From Bacteroidales bacterium (GTDB lineage: Bacteria; Bacteroidota; Bacteroidia; Bacteroidales; 4484-276), in the NCBI GenBank assembly GCA_018400545.1, contig JAGYLT010000124.1, positions 1-6,888 of the forward strand: a stretch of DNA of 6,888 bases, written 5' to 3'. The notes under the pieces were generated by a model that was given only the letters and a program-made list of their open reading frames with translations, had not been told where the DNA came from and searched no databases. The translations under genes and the position numbers were made by a program. Position 1 is the first letter of the stretch. Each line of letters begins with the position of its first letter. Shown here one piece after another: positions 1-6,323 of this stretch.

Positions 1-765
1 GCCTCAGCCATTGGCTTTAAGCAGTTTGTAATTCAAACGCATTTTGAATCTGCCATGGAAATCACGGCTGAGGTGAAGAAGGGAATCAACAGAATTCTTT
101 CGGCCGGGTGGATCGTGACCAATCAGCAGGTATTTACCACGGCTGCTTCTGTCCGCGGGCACACCGCTAAGTTAAGAAAAGTGCTCAATGATATCGGGGT
201 AATGACTTATTACACTTTTAGTGTGAAGGGCTACCAGGAAAACAAGTACAATTTTGCTACAAATGCCCGTGCAGTTCAGGAACAGCTCGAAGAGAAAAAA
301 ATTGGTGAGATACCCGAAAAATTCTATGATGAGATCAGGGATTTTCCACTCGAAGCTGAGAAAATCACAGAAAATATTGAAGCGCTAAGGCAAAGAGCCG
401 GACTACCATTTTTGGGGACTGACAGAAACGTGCTTAATCTTCCGGGAGTTGGCAAAAGCCTCACATTCAGAACCATTGGCATAACCGAAGACGGGCGACG
501 CATTCTTGAGTTTGATCACGACAGCTATAGGCGTCACAGCCCCATTGTTGATCAAATGGGTAAGGTGGTCATCATCGAATCGAAAACCATTTGGGAATAC
601 CTGATGCAACTCAAGGAAATTGGGGAGGACATTGCAGAATATGAATCCCTTTGGGGATATTCAGCCGGTGTTTCCGAACCGCGTATTCCGATTTATAAAT
701 ATCCGGAGTATGATTTTGAAAACACCGAAAAATTCACAAACTTTGAGATCGTTGAAAATATTTGA
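1..765 (+). CDS. KamA-family radical SAM / PLP aminomutase, C-terminal part (5' end outside window)
   Basis: The frame is open from base 1 and ends at TGA 763-765. The ATG at 55 is internal: the 18 codons before it (ending QTHFESA) continue the family alignment and match the VNTHFNHP-type strand of lysine 2,3-aminomutase. Known family members use a [4Fe-4S]/SAM radical and PLP to move an amino group between adjacent carbons; the CxxxCxxC cluster motif must lie upstream and is not visible. Numbered from the Met at 55, a THF...EIT...NQ pattern belongs to the end of the radical SAM barrel, YYTFSVKGY (52-60) aligns with the YYIYQCDLS segment, and LPGVGK (129-134) replaces PGGGGK and supplies the probable PLP-binding Lys134. 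The two substrate-contacting aspartates of lysine aminomutase are Lys58 and Asn128 here. About 33 extra residues separate those sites compared with the clostridial enzyme. Family assignment is strong; the substrate is unknown and may not be lysine. A palindromic element follows the gene. Confidence 0.85.
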   Translation, partial: ASAIGFKQFVIQTHFESAMEITAEVKKGINRILSAGWIVTNQQVFTTAASVRGHTAKLRKVLNDIGVMTYYTFSVKGYQENKYNFATNARAVQEQLEEKKIGEIPEKFYDEIRDFPLEAEKITENIEALRQRAGLPFLGTDRNVLNLPGVGKSLTFRTIGITEDGRRILEFDHDSYRRHSPIVDQMGKVVIIESKTIWEYLMQLKEIGEDIAEYESLWGYSAGVSEPRIPIYKYPEYDFENTEKFTNFEIVENI

Positions 766-823
766 TATTTTAGCGTTTCCGACTTTTCTAACTTGGACTA
801 TTCATAAATTTATGTGAATAAAC

Positions 824-850
824 TACCGCATACTTTAGTGTGCGGTTTAT
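824..850 (+). repeat. Left REP-like hairpin, possible terminator of the aminomutase gene
   Basis: CCGCATAC (826-833) pairs with GTGTGCGG (838-845) around a TTTA loop. The stem is 8 bp with one T-G wobble and is followed by TTTAT. It lies 60 bases after the aminomutase stop codon, so it could weakly terminate that transcript, but the U tract is short. It is also the left arm of the larger nested element. Confidence 0.5.
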
Positions 851-870
851 AAGCTGATAATCAACAACCT

Positions 871-925
871 AAAATCCTGAAAATTTTTATTTTTTCATTT
901 TAAAAAATTTTCAGGATTTTTAACC
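871..925. terminator. Perfect 18-bp AT-rich inverted repeat, possible bidirectional terminator
   Basis: AAAATCCTGAAAATTTTT (871-888) is exactly complementary to 903-920, around a 14-base T-rich loop. The stem holds only a CCTG/CAGG core of G-C pairs; the right arm ends in a run of five T (917-921), and the left arm begins with A residues, so the structure reads alike on both strands. It is the centre of the nested palindromic element. It may terminate the upstream aminomutase transcript or simply be the core of a non-autonomous repeat. The palindrome is certain; the terminator role is inferred. Confidence 0.5.
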
Positions 926-948
926 CAATGTAGCTAATTTCCTTTTAT

Positions 949-970
949 CCGCGCACTAAAGTAAGCGGTA
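949..970. repeat. Right REP-like hairpin, 21 bases before the deoC start
   Basis: CCGC (949-952) pairs with GCGG (965-968) and AC (955-956) with GT (961-962) around a TAAA loop, leaving a two-base internal mismatch (G953/A964 and C954/A963). This is an inverted near copy of the left arm. It sits in the likely promoter or 5' leader of deoC, where no good TAnnTTTG box is visible, so the insertion may have reshaped that control region. Confidence 0.5.
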
Positions 971-991
971 ATTCAAAAGATGTTTTTATAA

Positions 992-1864
992 ATGATAAAA
1001 GCTAAAACAATAAGTATGATTGAATTTGATAATTATTCTGTAAAGATGGATGCCCTCTCTGAAAGGGCTGAATCCATCATGAAAATAAAACCGGATGATG
1101 GTGAAACCAGGGAAATTCTGAAAACTATCCTGGGGTGTATCGATCTTACATCGCTCGAAGGAAACGATACCAATGTGAAGATTTTTTCAATTTGTCAGCA
1201 TGCCCAAACTTTTGCTGACCAGGAAAAAGGCATCCCCAATGTTGCGGCTGTTTGTTTCTATTCGGTTTTTACCAAACTGGCAAAGGAACAACTCAAAGGC
1301 TCCGATATCCAGGTGGCTTCTGTGGCAGGCGGTTTCCCGAGCGGCCTTGTGCCGGCCGAAGTCAAGCAAACCGAGGTGAGATATGCTGTTGAACATGGTG
1401 CCGATGAGGTGGATGTTGTGATCTCGCGTGGTTTCATCCTCGCCAATAAATGCCGCGAAGCATATGATCAAATTCTGGGAATGCGTGAGGTAGCAGGCAA
1501 GGCAAAGATGAAGGTAATCCTCGAAACCGGAGAATTGGAAACCGTATTCAAGATCAGAAGAGCCAGCGAAGTGGCTATAAACGGTGGTGCCGATTTCATC
1601 AAAACATCCACAGGAAAAATAGCACCTGGCGCAACTCCGGAGGCTGTATTGATCATGCTTGACACCATAAAAGAGTACTACGAAAAAACCGGAAAAATGG
1701 TTGGTATTAAGCCTTCCGGTGGTATTTCAGAACCTGAAGATGCCATCCATTATTATCTGCTGGTTAAAGAAGTGCTGGGCGAAAAGTGGCTCAATAAAGA
1801 CTACTTCAGGATTGGTGCCAGCAAACTGGCGCATAAAATTGCCGCTATTCTCAAAGACGGATAA
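992..1864 (+). CDS. deoC: Deoxyribose-phosphate aldolase (DeoC)
   Basis: A cytoplasmic class I aldolase that splits 2-deoxy-D-ribose 5-phosphate into acetaldehyde and glyceraldehyde 3-phosphate in deoxynucleoside breakdown. The 290-residue product shows all family landmarks: DLTSL (51-55) with the conserved Asp51; EVDVVI (139-144) with Asp141; FIKTSTGK (202-209), whose Lys204 is the expected Schiff-base lysine; GIKPSGGI (238-245) with the second catalytic Lys240; and FRIGASKL (272-279) in the phosphate-binding end of the TIM barrel. It is about 30 residues longer than the E. coli enzyme, nearly all as an N-terminal extension before residue 45. The ATG at 992 is the first in frame; a second Met at codon 9 cannot be excluded. 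No other nucleoside-catabolism gene is adjacent. A palindromic element precedes it and a strong terminator follows, so it is probably monocistronic. Confidence 0.96.
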   Translation: MIKAKTISMIEFDNYSVKMDALSERAESIMKIKPDDGETREILKTILGCIDLTSLEGNDTNVKIFSICQHAQTFADQEKGIPNVAAVCFYSVFTKLAKEQLKGSDIQVASVAGGFPSGLVPAEVKQTEVRYAVEHGADEVDVVISRGFILANKCREAYDQILGMREVAGKAKMKVILETGELETVFKIRRASEVAINGGADFIKTSTGKIAPGATPEAVLIMLDTIKEYYEKTGKMVGIKPSGGISEPEDAIHYYLLVKEVLGEKWLNKDYFRIGASKLAHKIAAILKDG

Positions 1865-1917
1865 TGTATCATCCTGATTGGCTCACAAAACCTTTCAGAA
1901 AGCAAATTTAATAATAT

Positions 1918-1950
1918 ACCGGGATTGCCTTGTCAGTCCCGGTTTTCTTT
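1918..1950 (+). terminator. Intrinsic terminator of deoC
   Basis: ACCGGGATTG (1918-1927) pairs with CAGTCCCGGT (1934-1943), a 10-bp GC-rich stem with one T-G wobble and a CCTTGT loop, followed by a T-rich tail (TTTCTTTT). It lies 54 bases after the deoC stop and ends that transcription unit. Confidence 0.88.
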
Positions 1951-2011
1951 TGTATTGAAGCAAATTTTCCCAAAGGTTCACAGACTGTTTCAAACGCCTT
2001 CATTTCTACCC

Positions 2012-2038
2012 TGTAACTTTTTTTGGAAAGCCGCCGTC
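2012..2038 (+). promoter_or_regulatory. Candidate ECF-sigma promoter for the head GIN-barrel gene
   Basis: TGTAAC (2012-2017) followed by a T tract fits an ECF -35 element, and CGTC (2035-2038) lies 17 bases further on as the -10 element. From general knowledge, ECF-controlled promoters often have an AAC-containing -35 and a CGTC -10 at about this spacing, and TGTAAC/CGTC pairs are familiar ahead of Bacteroidota ECF-sigma operons. Transcription would start near 2045, giving a leader of about 30 bases. An overlapping housekeeping reading, TAACTTTT at 2014, is a weaker fit. Confidence 0.55.
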
Positions 2039-2073
2039 ATAGAGTTGAATTTAACCGATAAAAACGTAAAATT

Positions 2074-3594
2074 ATGAAAACGACTTTTTTTAGAAATCTG
2101 GTGCTGGCGATGATGGCTGCAATGGTAGTGATGCCAATACTTTCATCGGCTCAAAATGTTAAAGGCAACAAAAAGGTAGTGAAGCAGGAACGCGAAATCC
2201 CATTATTTAAAAACCTCGACGTTGGCGGAGCATTCAATGTGTATTTTACCCAATCCGATAAAACTTCACTGATTGTGGAAGCTGATGAAAACCTGATGGA
2301 AAAAATCATGACCGAAGTCAGCGGAAATGAACTGAAGATATATTCAAAAAACATAAAAAATGCCACCGCATTAAATATCTATGTTTCGAATCCGGTTATC
2401 GAAAAGATTGATGTTAGTGGCGCTGCAACTTTAGAGAGCGAAAATTCCCTGAGCGCAAAAAATCTGAAAATTATTGCTTCGGGAGCTGCGGAGGCCATGC
2501 TTTCGGTTGATGTGGATGAGCTGGAAACCAGAGCATCCGGAGCATCCAATGTGAGGCTTTCAGGCAGTGCCTATTTTCATCAGATAAAAACAAGTGGTGC
2601 AGCCGAAGTAAAAGCTGGTGACCTGGTGACCACAAAAACTGAGGCCAATGCCAGCGGTGCATCCGAAATCAGGATCAATGCCACGGAGGAAGTAAGAAGT
2701 TCAAAGAGTGGCGCTGGTAGTATTTCGGTTAGCGGGAATCCTGAAAAAATAATCGGCACCGGAAATGATGATTATAAATATGACGAATTCGAAGTGTTGA
2801 AGACAAATGTCAGGTCCTGGGAACGCGGCGACACAACCATTGTAGAAGTTGGAGGTGTTAAGGTGGAAGTGATCGATGGCGACTCTACAAAAGTTGCCGT
2901 GGGCAATCACAGCCTTGTGGTGGACGAAGATGGCCACGTGAAGTGGAAACGCAGTAAGAAGCATAAATTCAAAGGCCACTGGGCCGGTTTCGATCTGGGT
3001 GTGAATGGCTATGTGGATAAGGATTTCAACATCAACATTCCTGATGAATACAATTACCTGGATTTAAAATATGAGAAATCCATCGACGTAAACATCAACT
3101 TCTTCGAACAAAATATTAACCTGATCAACAACAAATTCGGATTGGTTACCGGGCTTGGGCTGCGCTGGAACAATTACCGTTTTTCCAACAATGTAATCCT
3201 GAGCCCCGACTCCGCCGGCATTTATGGTTATTATGACGATACCCGCGACTGGAGAAAAAGCAAACTTGTGGTGAATTATCTTACCCTGCCGCTGTTTTTC
3301 GAGTACCAAACCAACCGGTTTTCAAACAAAAACAGTTTCCACATTGCTGCAGGGGTGGTTGCCGGATGGCGCTATGCCACACATACAAAGCAGCTTTATT
3401 TCGATAATGGCCGCCAAAAGCCCAAGCAGCGCGATGACTTTCATCTGAGGCCCTTCCGTTATGATGCCACTGTCAGGATCGGCTGGGGGGTGATAAACCT
3501 CTATGCCACCTATTCGATGAACGAGCTGTTCAAAGAGGGCCGTGGGCCTGAGTTGTATCCCTTCGCAGTTGGGATTACATTCCTGAATTTGTAA
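2074..3594 (+). CDS. Secreted head GIN (DUF2807) domain fused to an outer-membrane beta-barrel domain
   Basis: A 506-residue envelope protein. Residues 1-26 form a signal peptide (KTTFFRN, a hydrophobic core, then SSA before Gln27). Residues about 42-230 are a head GIN/DUF2807 domain: FKNLDVGGAFNVYFTQ (45-60) is the typical opening, followed by six SGA turns at 115, 136, 155, 174, 194 and 212, spaced 18-21 residues as expected of a stacked beta-solenoid. A charged linker (about 231-300) contains GDTTIVEVGG and a Lys-rich KRSKKHKFK. From GHWAGFDLGVNGY (301-313) to the end, alternating hydrophobic and aromatic strands (GLVTGLGLRWNNYRF, YLTLPLFFEYQ, GPELYPFAVGITF) resemble the small PorT/OMP_b-brl class, roughly eight strands. 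The barrel part resembles stand-alone Bacteroidota proteins with their own signal peptide, so this reads as a fusion. Its biochemical role is unknown; envelope-stress or surface sensing is inference from the candidate ECF promoter. Confidence 0.85.
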   Translation: MKTTFFRNLVLAMMAAMVVMPILSSAQNVKGNKKVVKQEREIPLFKNLDVGGAFNVYFTQSDKTSLIVEADENLMEKIMTEVSGNELKIYSKNIKNATALNIYVSNPVIEKIDVSGAATLESENSLSAKNLKIIASGAAEAMLSVDVDELETRASGASNVRLSGSAYFHQIKTSGAAEVKAGDLVTTKTEANASGASEIRINATEEVRSSKSGAGSISVSGNPEKIIGTGNDDYKYDEFEVLKTNVRSWERGDTTIVEVGGVKVEVIDGDSTKVAVGNHSLVVDEDGHVKWKRSKKHKFKGHWAGFDLGVNGYVDKDFNINIPDEYNYLDLKYEKSIDVNINFFEQNINLINNKFGLVTGLGLRWNNYRFSNNVILSPDSAGIYGYYDDTRDWRKSKLVVNYLTLPLFFEYQTNRFSNKNSFHIAAGVVAGWRYATHTKQLYFDNGRQKPKQRDDFHLRPFRYDATVRIGWGVINLYATYSMNELFKEGRGPELYPFAVGITFLNL

Positions 3595-3615
3595 ACCGAA
3601 AAATCAATCGATGTT

Positions 3616-3647
3616 AAAAAGCCATCTGAAGTTCAGATGGCTTTTTT
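3616..3647. terminator. Bidirectional intrinsic terminator between convergent genes
   Basis: AAAAAGCCATCTG (3616-3628) pairs perfectly with 3634-3646 around a five-base AAGTT loop. The T run (3642-3647) serves the plus-strand head GIN gene, which ends at 3594. The A run (3616-3620) serves the minus-strand MATE gene, which ends at 3657. Confidence 0.92.
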
Positions 3648-3656
3648 GTTGGCTGA

Positions 3657-4955
3657 TTATTTCGCCAATTTAAAAATGGTGCCGGATGCAAAAATGGAAA
3701 GATAGATTCCGCGAACCAGCAGAAAGACCGATAGCGCAAGCCAAAGCGCATGATTATCCAGCGTACCTCTCAGGGAATAAAACAATCCAAAGAAAAAAAC
3801 CAGTGCGACCAGGATGGAATTTCGCAAATGGTTGGAAATGGTTGCCCCCACATAAATGCCATCCCAGATAAAAGCCACAAAAGAAATGATTGGGATAATC
3901 ACAATCCAGGGCAAATAAGGAGCTGCGCCGTCTATAATCTCCTGATTGCCGGTCATCAGGTTCAGGACAAACTGACCTCCGGCCAGGTTTAATGCCATAA
4001 ATCCCAGACTAATAAATAGTGCCCAGATGAAGGTAAGCTTTATGGATTTTAACAAGTTTTTTCTGTCGCCGGCACCGATATACCGCCCGGCCAGCGCTTC
4101 GCCGGCATTGGCAAAGCCATCCACAAAATAGGAGAAGAAAATAAAAAACTGGAACAGAATAGTGTTGATAGCCAGAATCAGATCGTTGGTTTCGGCAGAT
4201 TTTGCTGTAAAAAACGACATGGCAAAAATCAGGGCCAGGGTGCGGATAAAGATATCTTTGTTTACCATGAAAAATTTCCGCAGTTCTTCCAGGTTGGTCA
4301 TGGCTTTGCGTTCCCAATGCTGCACAAGATGGCCAAATTTCCTACGGAAAAAATAAATGCTGAGGGCCAGTCCGGAATACTGTGCCAGCAGCGTTCCCCA
4401 TGCCACACCATCCGATTTCAGGTTGAGGACAAATACGAAAAACAGATTAAATGCGATGTTCAGGATATTGATCATGATGGCCACCGTCATGGGAATTCTG
4501 GCATTCTGCATCCCGATAAACCACCCCGTGAACGCATATAGCGAAATAGTTGCCGGCGCCGCCCAAATCCTGATGTAGAAGTAGCTGCGTGCAAAGTTTT
4601 CCACGCCCGCACTGCTGTTGATGATCCAAAAGCTCAACAAATCAATGGGCCATTGCAAAGTGATTAAAAGTAAACTTCCAACTGCCGCGGCAAGCAGGGC
4701 CCGTGAAAGGATGATGATCAGGTTTTTCTTATCGTTTTTTCCAAATGCCTGTGCTGTAAATCCCGAGGTTCCCATCCGTAAAAAACTAAAACCCCAGTAA
4801 ATGAAATTGAAAATCATACCACCCACGGCAATGGCTCCAATGTAAACCTCATCGCCCAACCGGCCCATCAGCGTGAGGTCAACGATACCGAGCAATGGCA
4901 CCGTGATGTTGCTGATGATGTTGGGAATGGCCAGGTTCAGGATTTTTCGGTTCAT
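3657..4955 (-). CDS. MATE-family multidrug/toxin exporter, DinF-like
   Basis: A 432-residue integral inner-membrane protein with about 12 hydrophobic segments in two homologous halves, expected to export organic cations or other toxic compounds using a Na+ or H+ gradient. The N-terminal half has VPLLGIVDLTLMGRLG (19-34) with a membrane Asp26, and FLRMGTSGFTAQAFG (58-72), the signature of the DinF branch. WAAPATISLYAFTGWFIG (131-148) and DGVAWGTLLAQY follow. The second half repeats the pattern with FFSYFVDGFANAGEALAGRY (273-292). The frame stays open upstream to 5087, but the ATG at 4955 is chosen because family similarity begins there (MNRKILNLAIP) and the longer version would add a non-hydrophobic 44-residue tail overlapping the divergent gene and its promoter. 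The substrate cannot be read from sequence. Confidence 0.93.
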   Translation of the reverse strand: MNRKILNLAIPNIISNITVPLLGIVDLTLMGRLGDEVYIGAIAVGGMIFNFIYWGFSFLRMGTSGFTAQAFGKNDKKNLIIILSRALLAAAVGSLLLITLQWPIDLLSFWIINSSAGVENFARSYFYIRIWAAPATISLYAFTGWFIGMQNARIPMTVAIMINILNIAFNLFFVFVLNLKSDGVAWGTLLAQYSGLALSIYFFRRKFGHLVQHWERKAMTNLEELRKFFMVNKDIFIRTLALIFAMSFFTAKSAETNDLILAINTILFQFFIFFSYFVDGFANAGEALAGRYIGAGDRKNLLKSIKLTFIWALFISLGFMALNLAGGQFVLNLMTGNQEIIDGAAPYLPWIVIIPIISFVAFIWDGIYVGATISNHLRNSILVALVFFFGLFYSLRGTLDNHALWLALSVFLLVRGIYLSIFASGTIFKLAK

Positions 4956-5011
4956 CCGGCTGAGTTTTGGCTGCGAAAATAGAGATATTCCCTTTGCCGG
5001 AAAACGCACAA

Positions 5012-5042
5012 TTTTTAAGTGTAGCCGAAAATTATACTTTTG
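5012..5042 (+). promoter_or_regulatory. Bacteroidota-type promoter for the RibD_C-like reductase
   Basis: TACTTTTG (5035-5042) matches the TAnnTTTG -7 consensus exactly. A TTTT at 5012-5015, 19 bases upstream, is a near match to the TTTG -33 box. Transcription would start around 5048, leaving a leader of only some 8-17 bases, A-rich, before the ATG at 5056 or 5065. This supports the short start over the longer upstream frame. Confidence 0.6.
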
Positions 5043-5055
5043 CCGGCCAATAAAA

Positions 5056-5736
5056 ATGAATAACATGTCAAAAGTCATCATACACAATCAGGTAAGCCTC
5101 GATGGCGCCATTTCAGGTTTCCAGATCGACCCGGGGCAATATTATTCCATCATGAATAGCCACAAAGCCGACATGTATCTTGTTGGATCCGAGACAGCCC
5201 GCCAGGGCATTAAAATGTTCAGGCAACATGTTTCGCCGGAGGAACCATCAGATTTTGAACCAAATACGCAAGATAAACATTCCGGAGGTCCGGTTTGGGT
5301 TTTTCCGGACAGTACCGGAAAACTTGAAGGATTTTTACACATTTACCGCCGCTATGAACATTGCCGTGATGTGGCTGTGCTCGTTACCGTTGAAACCCCC
5401 GAATCCTACATCAATTACCTGAAAGATCGCCAATACAAATATTACATCTGTGGTGAGGTAAAAGTGGATTACAAAGTTGCATTTGAAAAACTGGCTGAAG
5501 TTTTTTCGTGGGAAACCATGGTGTCCGACAATGGCGGGGTGCTGAGTAGTATTTTACTGGAAAACGGCATGGTGGATCAGATCAGCCTGATTATTTCGCC
5601 CACGCTAACCGGTAAAAAACCGCCAAAACTGTTCAGGGAGCTGAAGCTCGGTAAGCGCGTTATCAAGCTCAATCCGGCAAAAGCCGAAATACTTGAGAGC
5701 AAGGATATTTTAATGCTTTTTGATGTGATGAAATAA
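5056..5736 (+). CDS. RibD C-terminal / dihydrofolate-reductase-like family reductase
   Basis: A 226-residue cytoplasmic protein of the RibD_C fold, expected to use NAD(P)H; the substrate is not known. VIIHNQVSLDGAISGF (7-22) is the usual first strand with the conserved S-L-D-G turn. DMYLVGSETARQG (39-51) is the second conserved strand and loop. SDNGGVLSSILLENGMVDQI (157-176) has the Gly-Gly cofactor-binding turn and the LL-x-x-G-x-VD-x-I helix, followed by SLIISPTLTGKKPPKLF (177-193). No deaminase domain is fused and no riboflavin genes are near, so a dedicated RibD role is not supported; the family also includes general dihydrofolate-reductase-like proteins. Start codons at 5056 and 5065 are both possible. 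The frame is open back to 4873, but that part is antisense to the MATE gene. It is divergent from the MATE gene (100 bases between starts) and convergent with the division gene (28 bases), with no clear terminator between. Confidence 0.87.
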   Translation: MNNMSKVIIHNQVSLDGAISGFQIDPGQYYSIMNSHKADMYLVGSETARQGIKMFRQHVSPEEPSDFEPNTQDKHSGGPVWVFPDSTGKLEGFLHIYRRYEHCRDVAVLVTVETPESYINYLKDRQYKYYICGEVKVDYKVAFEKLAEVFSWETMVSDNGGVLSSILLENGMVDQISLIISPTLTGKKPPKLFRELKLGKRVIKLNPAKAEILESKDILMLFDVMK

Positions 5737-5764
5737 CAGGGTGCTCGTTCAGGAAAGACGGGTT

Positions 5765-6079
5765 TTATTTTTCTTCATCATCAACGTTTTCCTTGTCGTC
5801 AACGATCAGAAAAATCTTTTCATCATCCTTTTTCATGAGGTACTTTTCGCGGGCCATTTTTTCCAACACTTCGGGGTCGTTTTCCAGTTGGTGGAGCAGG
5901 GTGCTGTCTTTTTTATACTCCGAAGAAAAATACTCCTGCTGATCCCGGGCTTCTTCCAGTTCCTGCGTAAGCTTAAACTGCCTGAACAGGTTATCCTGAT
6001 CGAAGAATGCCAGCCAGACAATAAATATTGCCAGGATAAGCACGTACTTGTTTTTTAATATTTTAATGAGTTTTTCCAT
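5765..6079 (-). CDS. FtsB/DivIC-type septum formation initiator protein
   Basis: A 104-residue bitopic inner-membrane protein. A short basic cytoplasmic start (MEKLIKILKNK) is followed by one membrane segment at about 11-25 (YVLILAIFIVWLAFF). A charged heptad-like coiled coil runs over about 33-66 (QELEEARDQQ...). A conserved tail, LENDPEVLEKMAREKYLMKK (65-84) then DDEKIFLI, matches the ReY-x-MKK-x-x-E end typical of DivIC/FtsB. Proteins of this family join FtsL and FtsQ/DivIB in the divisome and help activate septal wall synthesis. The last ten or so residues are acidic (DDKENVDDEEK). The start ATG at 6079 gives the normal family architecture. No other division gene is next to it, and it faces away from the C25 gene. 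Confidence 0.87.
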   Translation of the reverse strand: MEKLIKILKNKYVLILAIFIVWLAFFDQDNLFRQFKLTQELEEARDQQEYFSSEYKKDSTLLHQLENDPEVLEKMAREKYLMKKDDEKIFLIVDDKENVDDEEK

Positions 6080-6109
6080 GATTTTGATAAACAGGTTTTA
6101 AAGGTGGGT

Positions 6110-6117
6110 CAAAATTA
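6110..6117 (-). promoter_or_regulatory. Possible -7 box for the DivIC-like gene
   Basis: On the minus strand the sequence reads TAATTTTG, an exact fit to the Bacteroidota TAnnTTTG -7 box, 30 bases before the start codon. No convincing TTTG -33 box lies about 19 bases upstream, so support is partial. Confidence 0.4.
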
Positions 6118-6323
6118 CAAATCTTATCCCGGATTTCTTCATGATTTCATAATTTTAAGATGTAGGCTTCGTTTTTTCACAATATATGTTAAAATGTAAA
6201 TGTTAAATTTCGAACCGATCATCTTCTTAAATCCCTGATAAGTAATGTGATAAAAATATCTCCTTCCGGTACAACCATGAATCTTTCATAGGGTGGAATG
6301 TTTTTTCTACTTTTACTGCCACT

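Larger units (their letters stand above)
815..975. repeat. Nested palindromic element: REP-like / inverted REP-like pair (MITE- or BIME-like)
   Basis: Two outer arms, 824-845 and the reverse complement of 949-970, match at 20 of 22 positions (TACCGC, then TACTTTAGTG, then GCGG, differing at two single positions). Each arm is itself a small hairpin with a TTTA or TAAA loop. The match extends outward to TGAAT (815-819) and ATTCA (971-975), with four extra bases (AAAC) on the left side. A perfect 18-bp inverted repeat (871-888 / 903-920) lies in the middle. A REP-iREP pair mobilised in trans by a RAYT/IS200-like transposase, or a small MITE, would give this layout, but no transposase is in the window. 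The left arm has GCGGTAG at its foot on the minus strand, resembling the GTAG foot of REP elements; the right has GCGGTAA. The structure is directly seen; the class is inference. Confidence 0.65.

Noticed and set aside
620..817. Open frame overlapping the end of the aminomutase gene
   Set aside because: It lies in another frame of a well-supported coding region and has no recognisable domain.
1187..1668. Minus-strand open frames inside deoC
   Set aside because: They are antisense to a confidently identified enzyme, and their translations show no family features.
2014..2021. TAACTTTT as a housekeeping -7 box
   Set aside because: It misses the final G, and the nearest TTTG-like -33 element is TTTC at a 22-base spacing; the overlapping ECF reading fits better.
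2151..3309. Several minus-strand open frames inside the head GIN-barrel gene
   Set aside because: Short antisense frames with odd composition, explained by the coding bias of the real gene.
3686..4800. Plus-strand open frames, and other minus-strand frames, across the MATE gene
   Set aside because: Shadows of the transporter; none has a membrane or enzyme pattern of its own.
5737..5764. Possible terminator between the reductase and DivIC-like genes
   Set aside because: No stable stem could be drawn in the 28-base gap; only a T-rich run follows, and it is part of the DivIC coding strand complement.
5741..6058. 105-residue plus-strand frame opposite the DivIC-like gene
   Set aside because: The minus-strand product has the complete DivIC architecture. 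The hydrophobic, Phe/Leu-rich plus-strand product is the expected complement of a Lys/Glu-rich coiled coil.
6279..6291. Small hairpin ATGAA-TCT-TTCAT in the divergent spacer
   Set aside because: Only 5 bp, AT-rich, with no T tract; within chance expectation for this composition.
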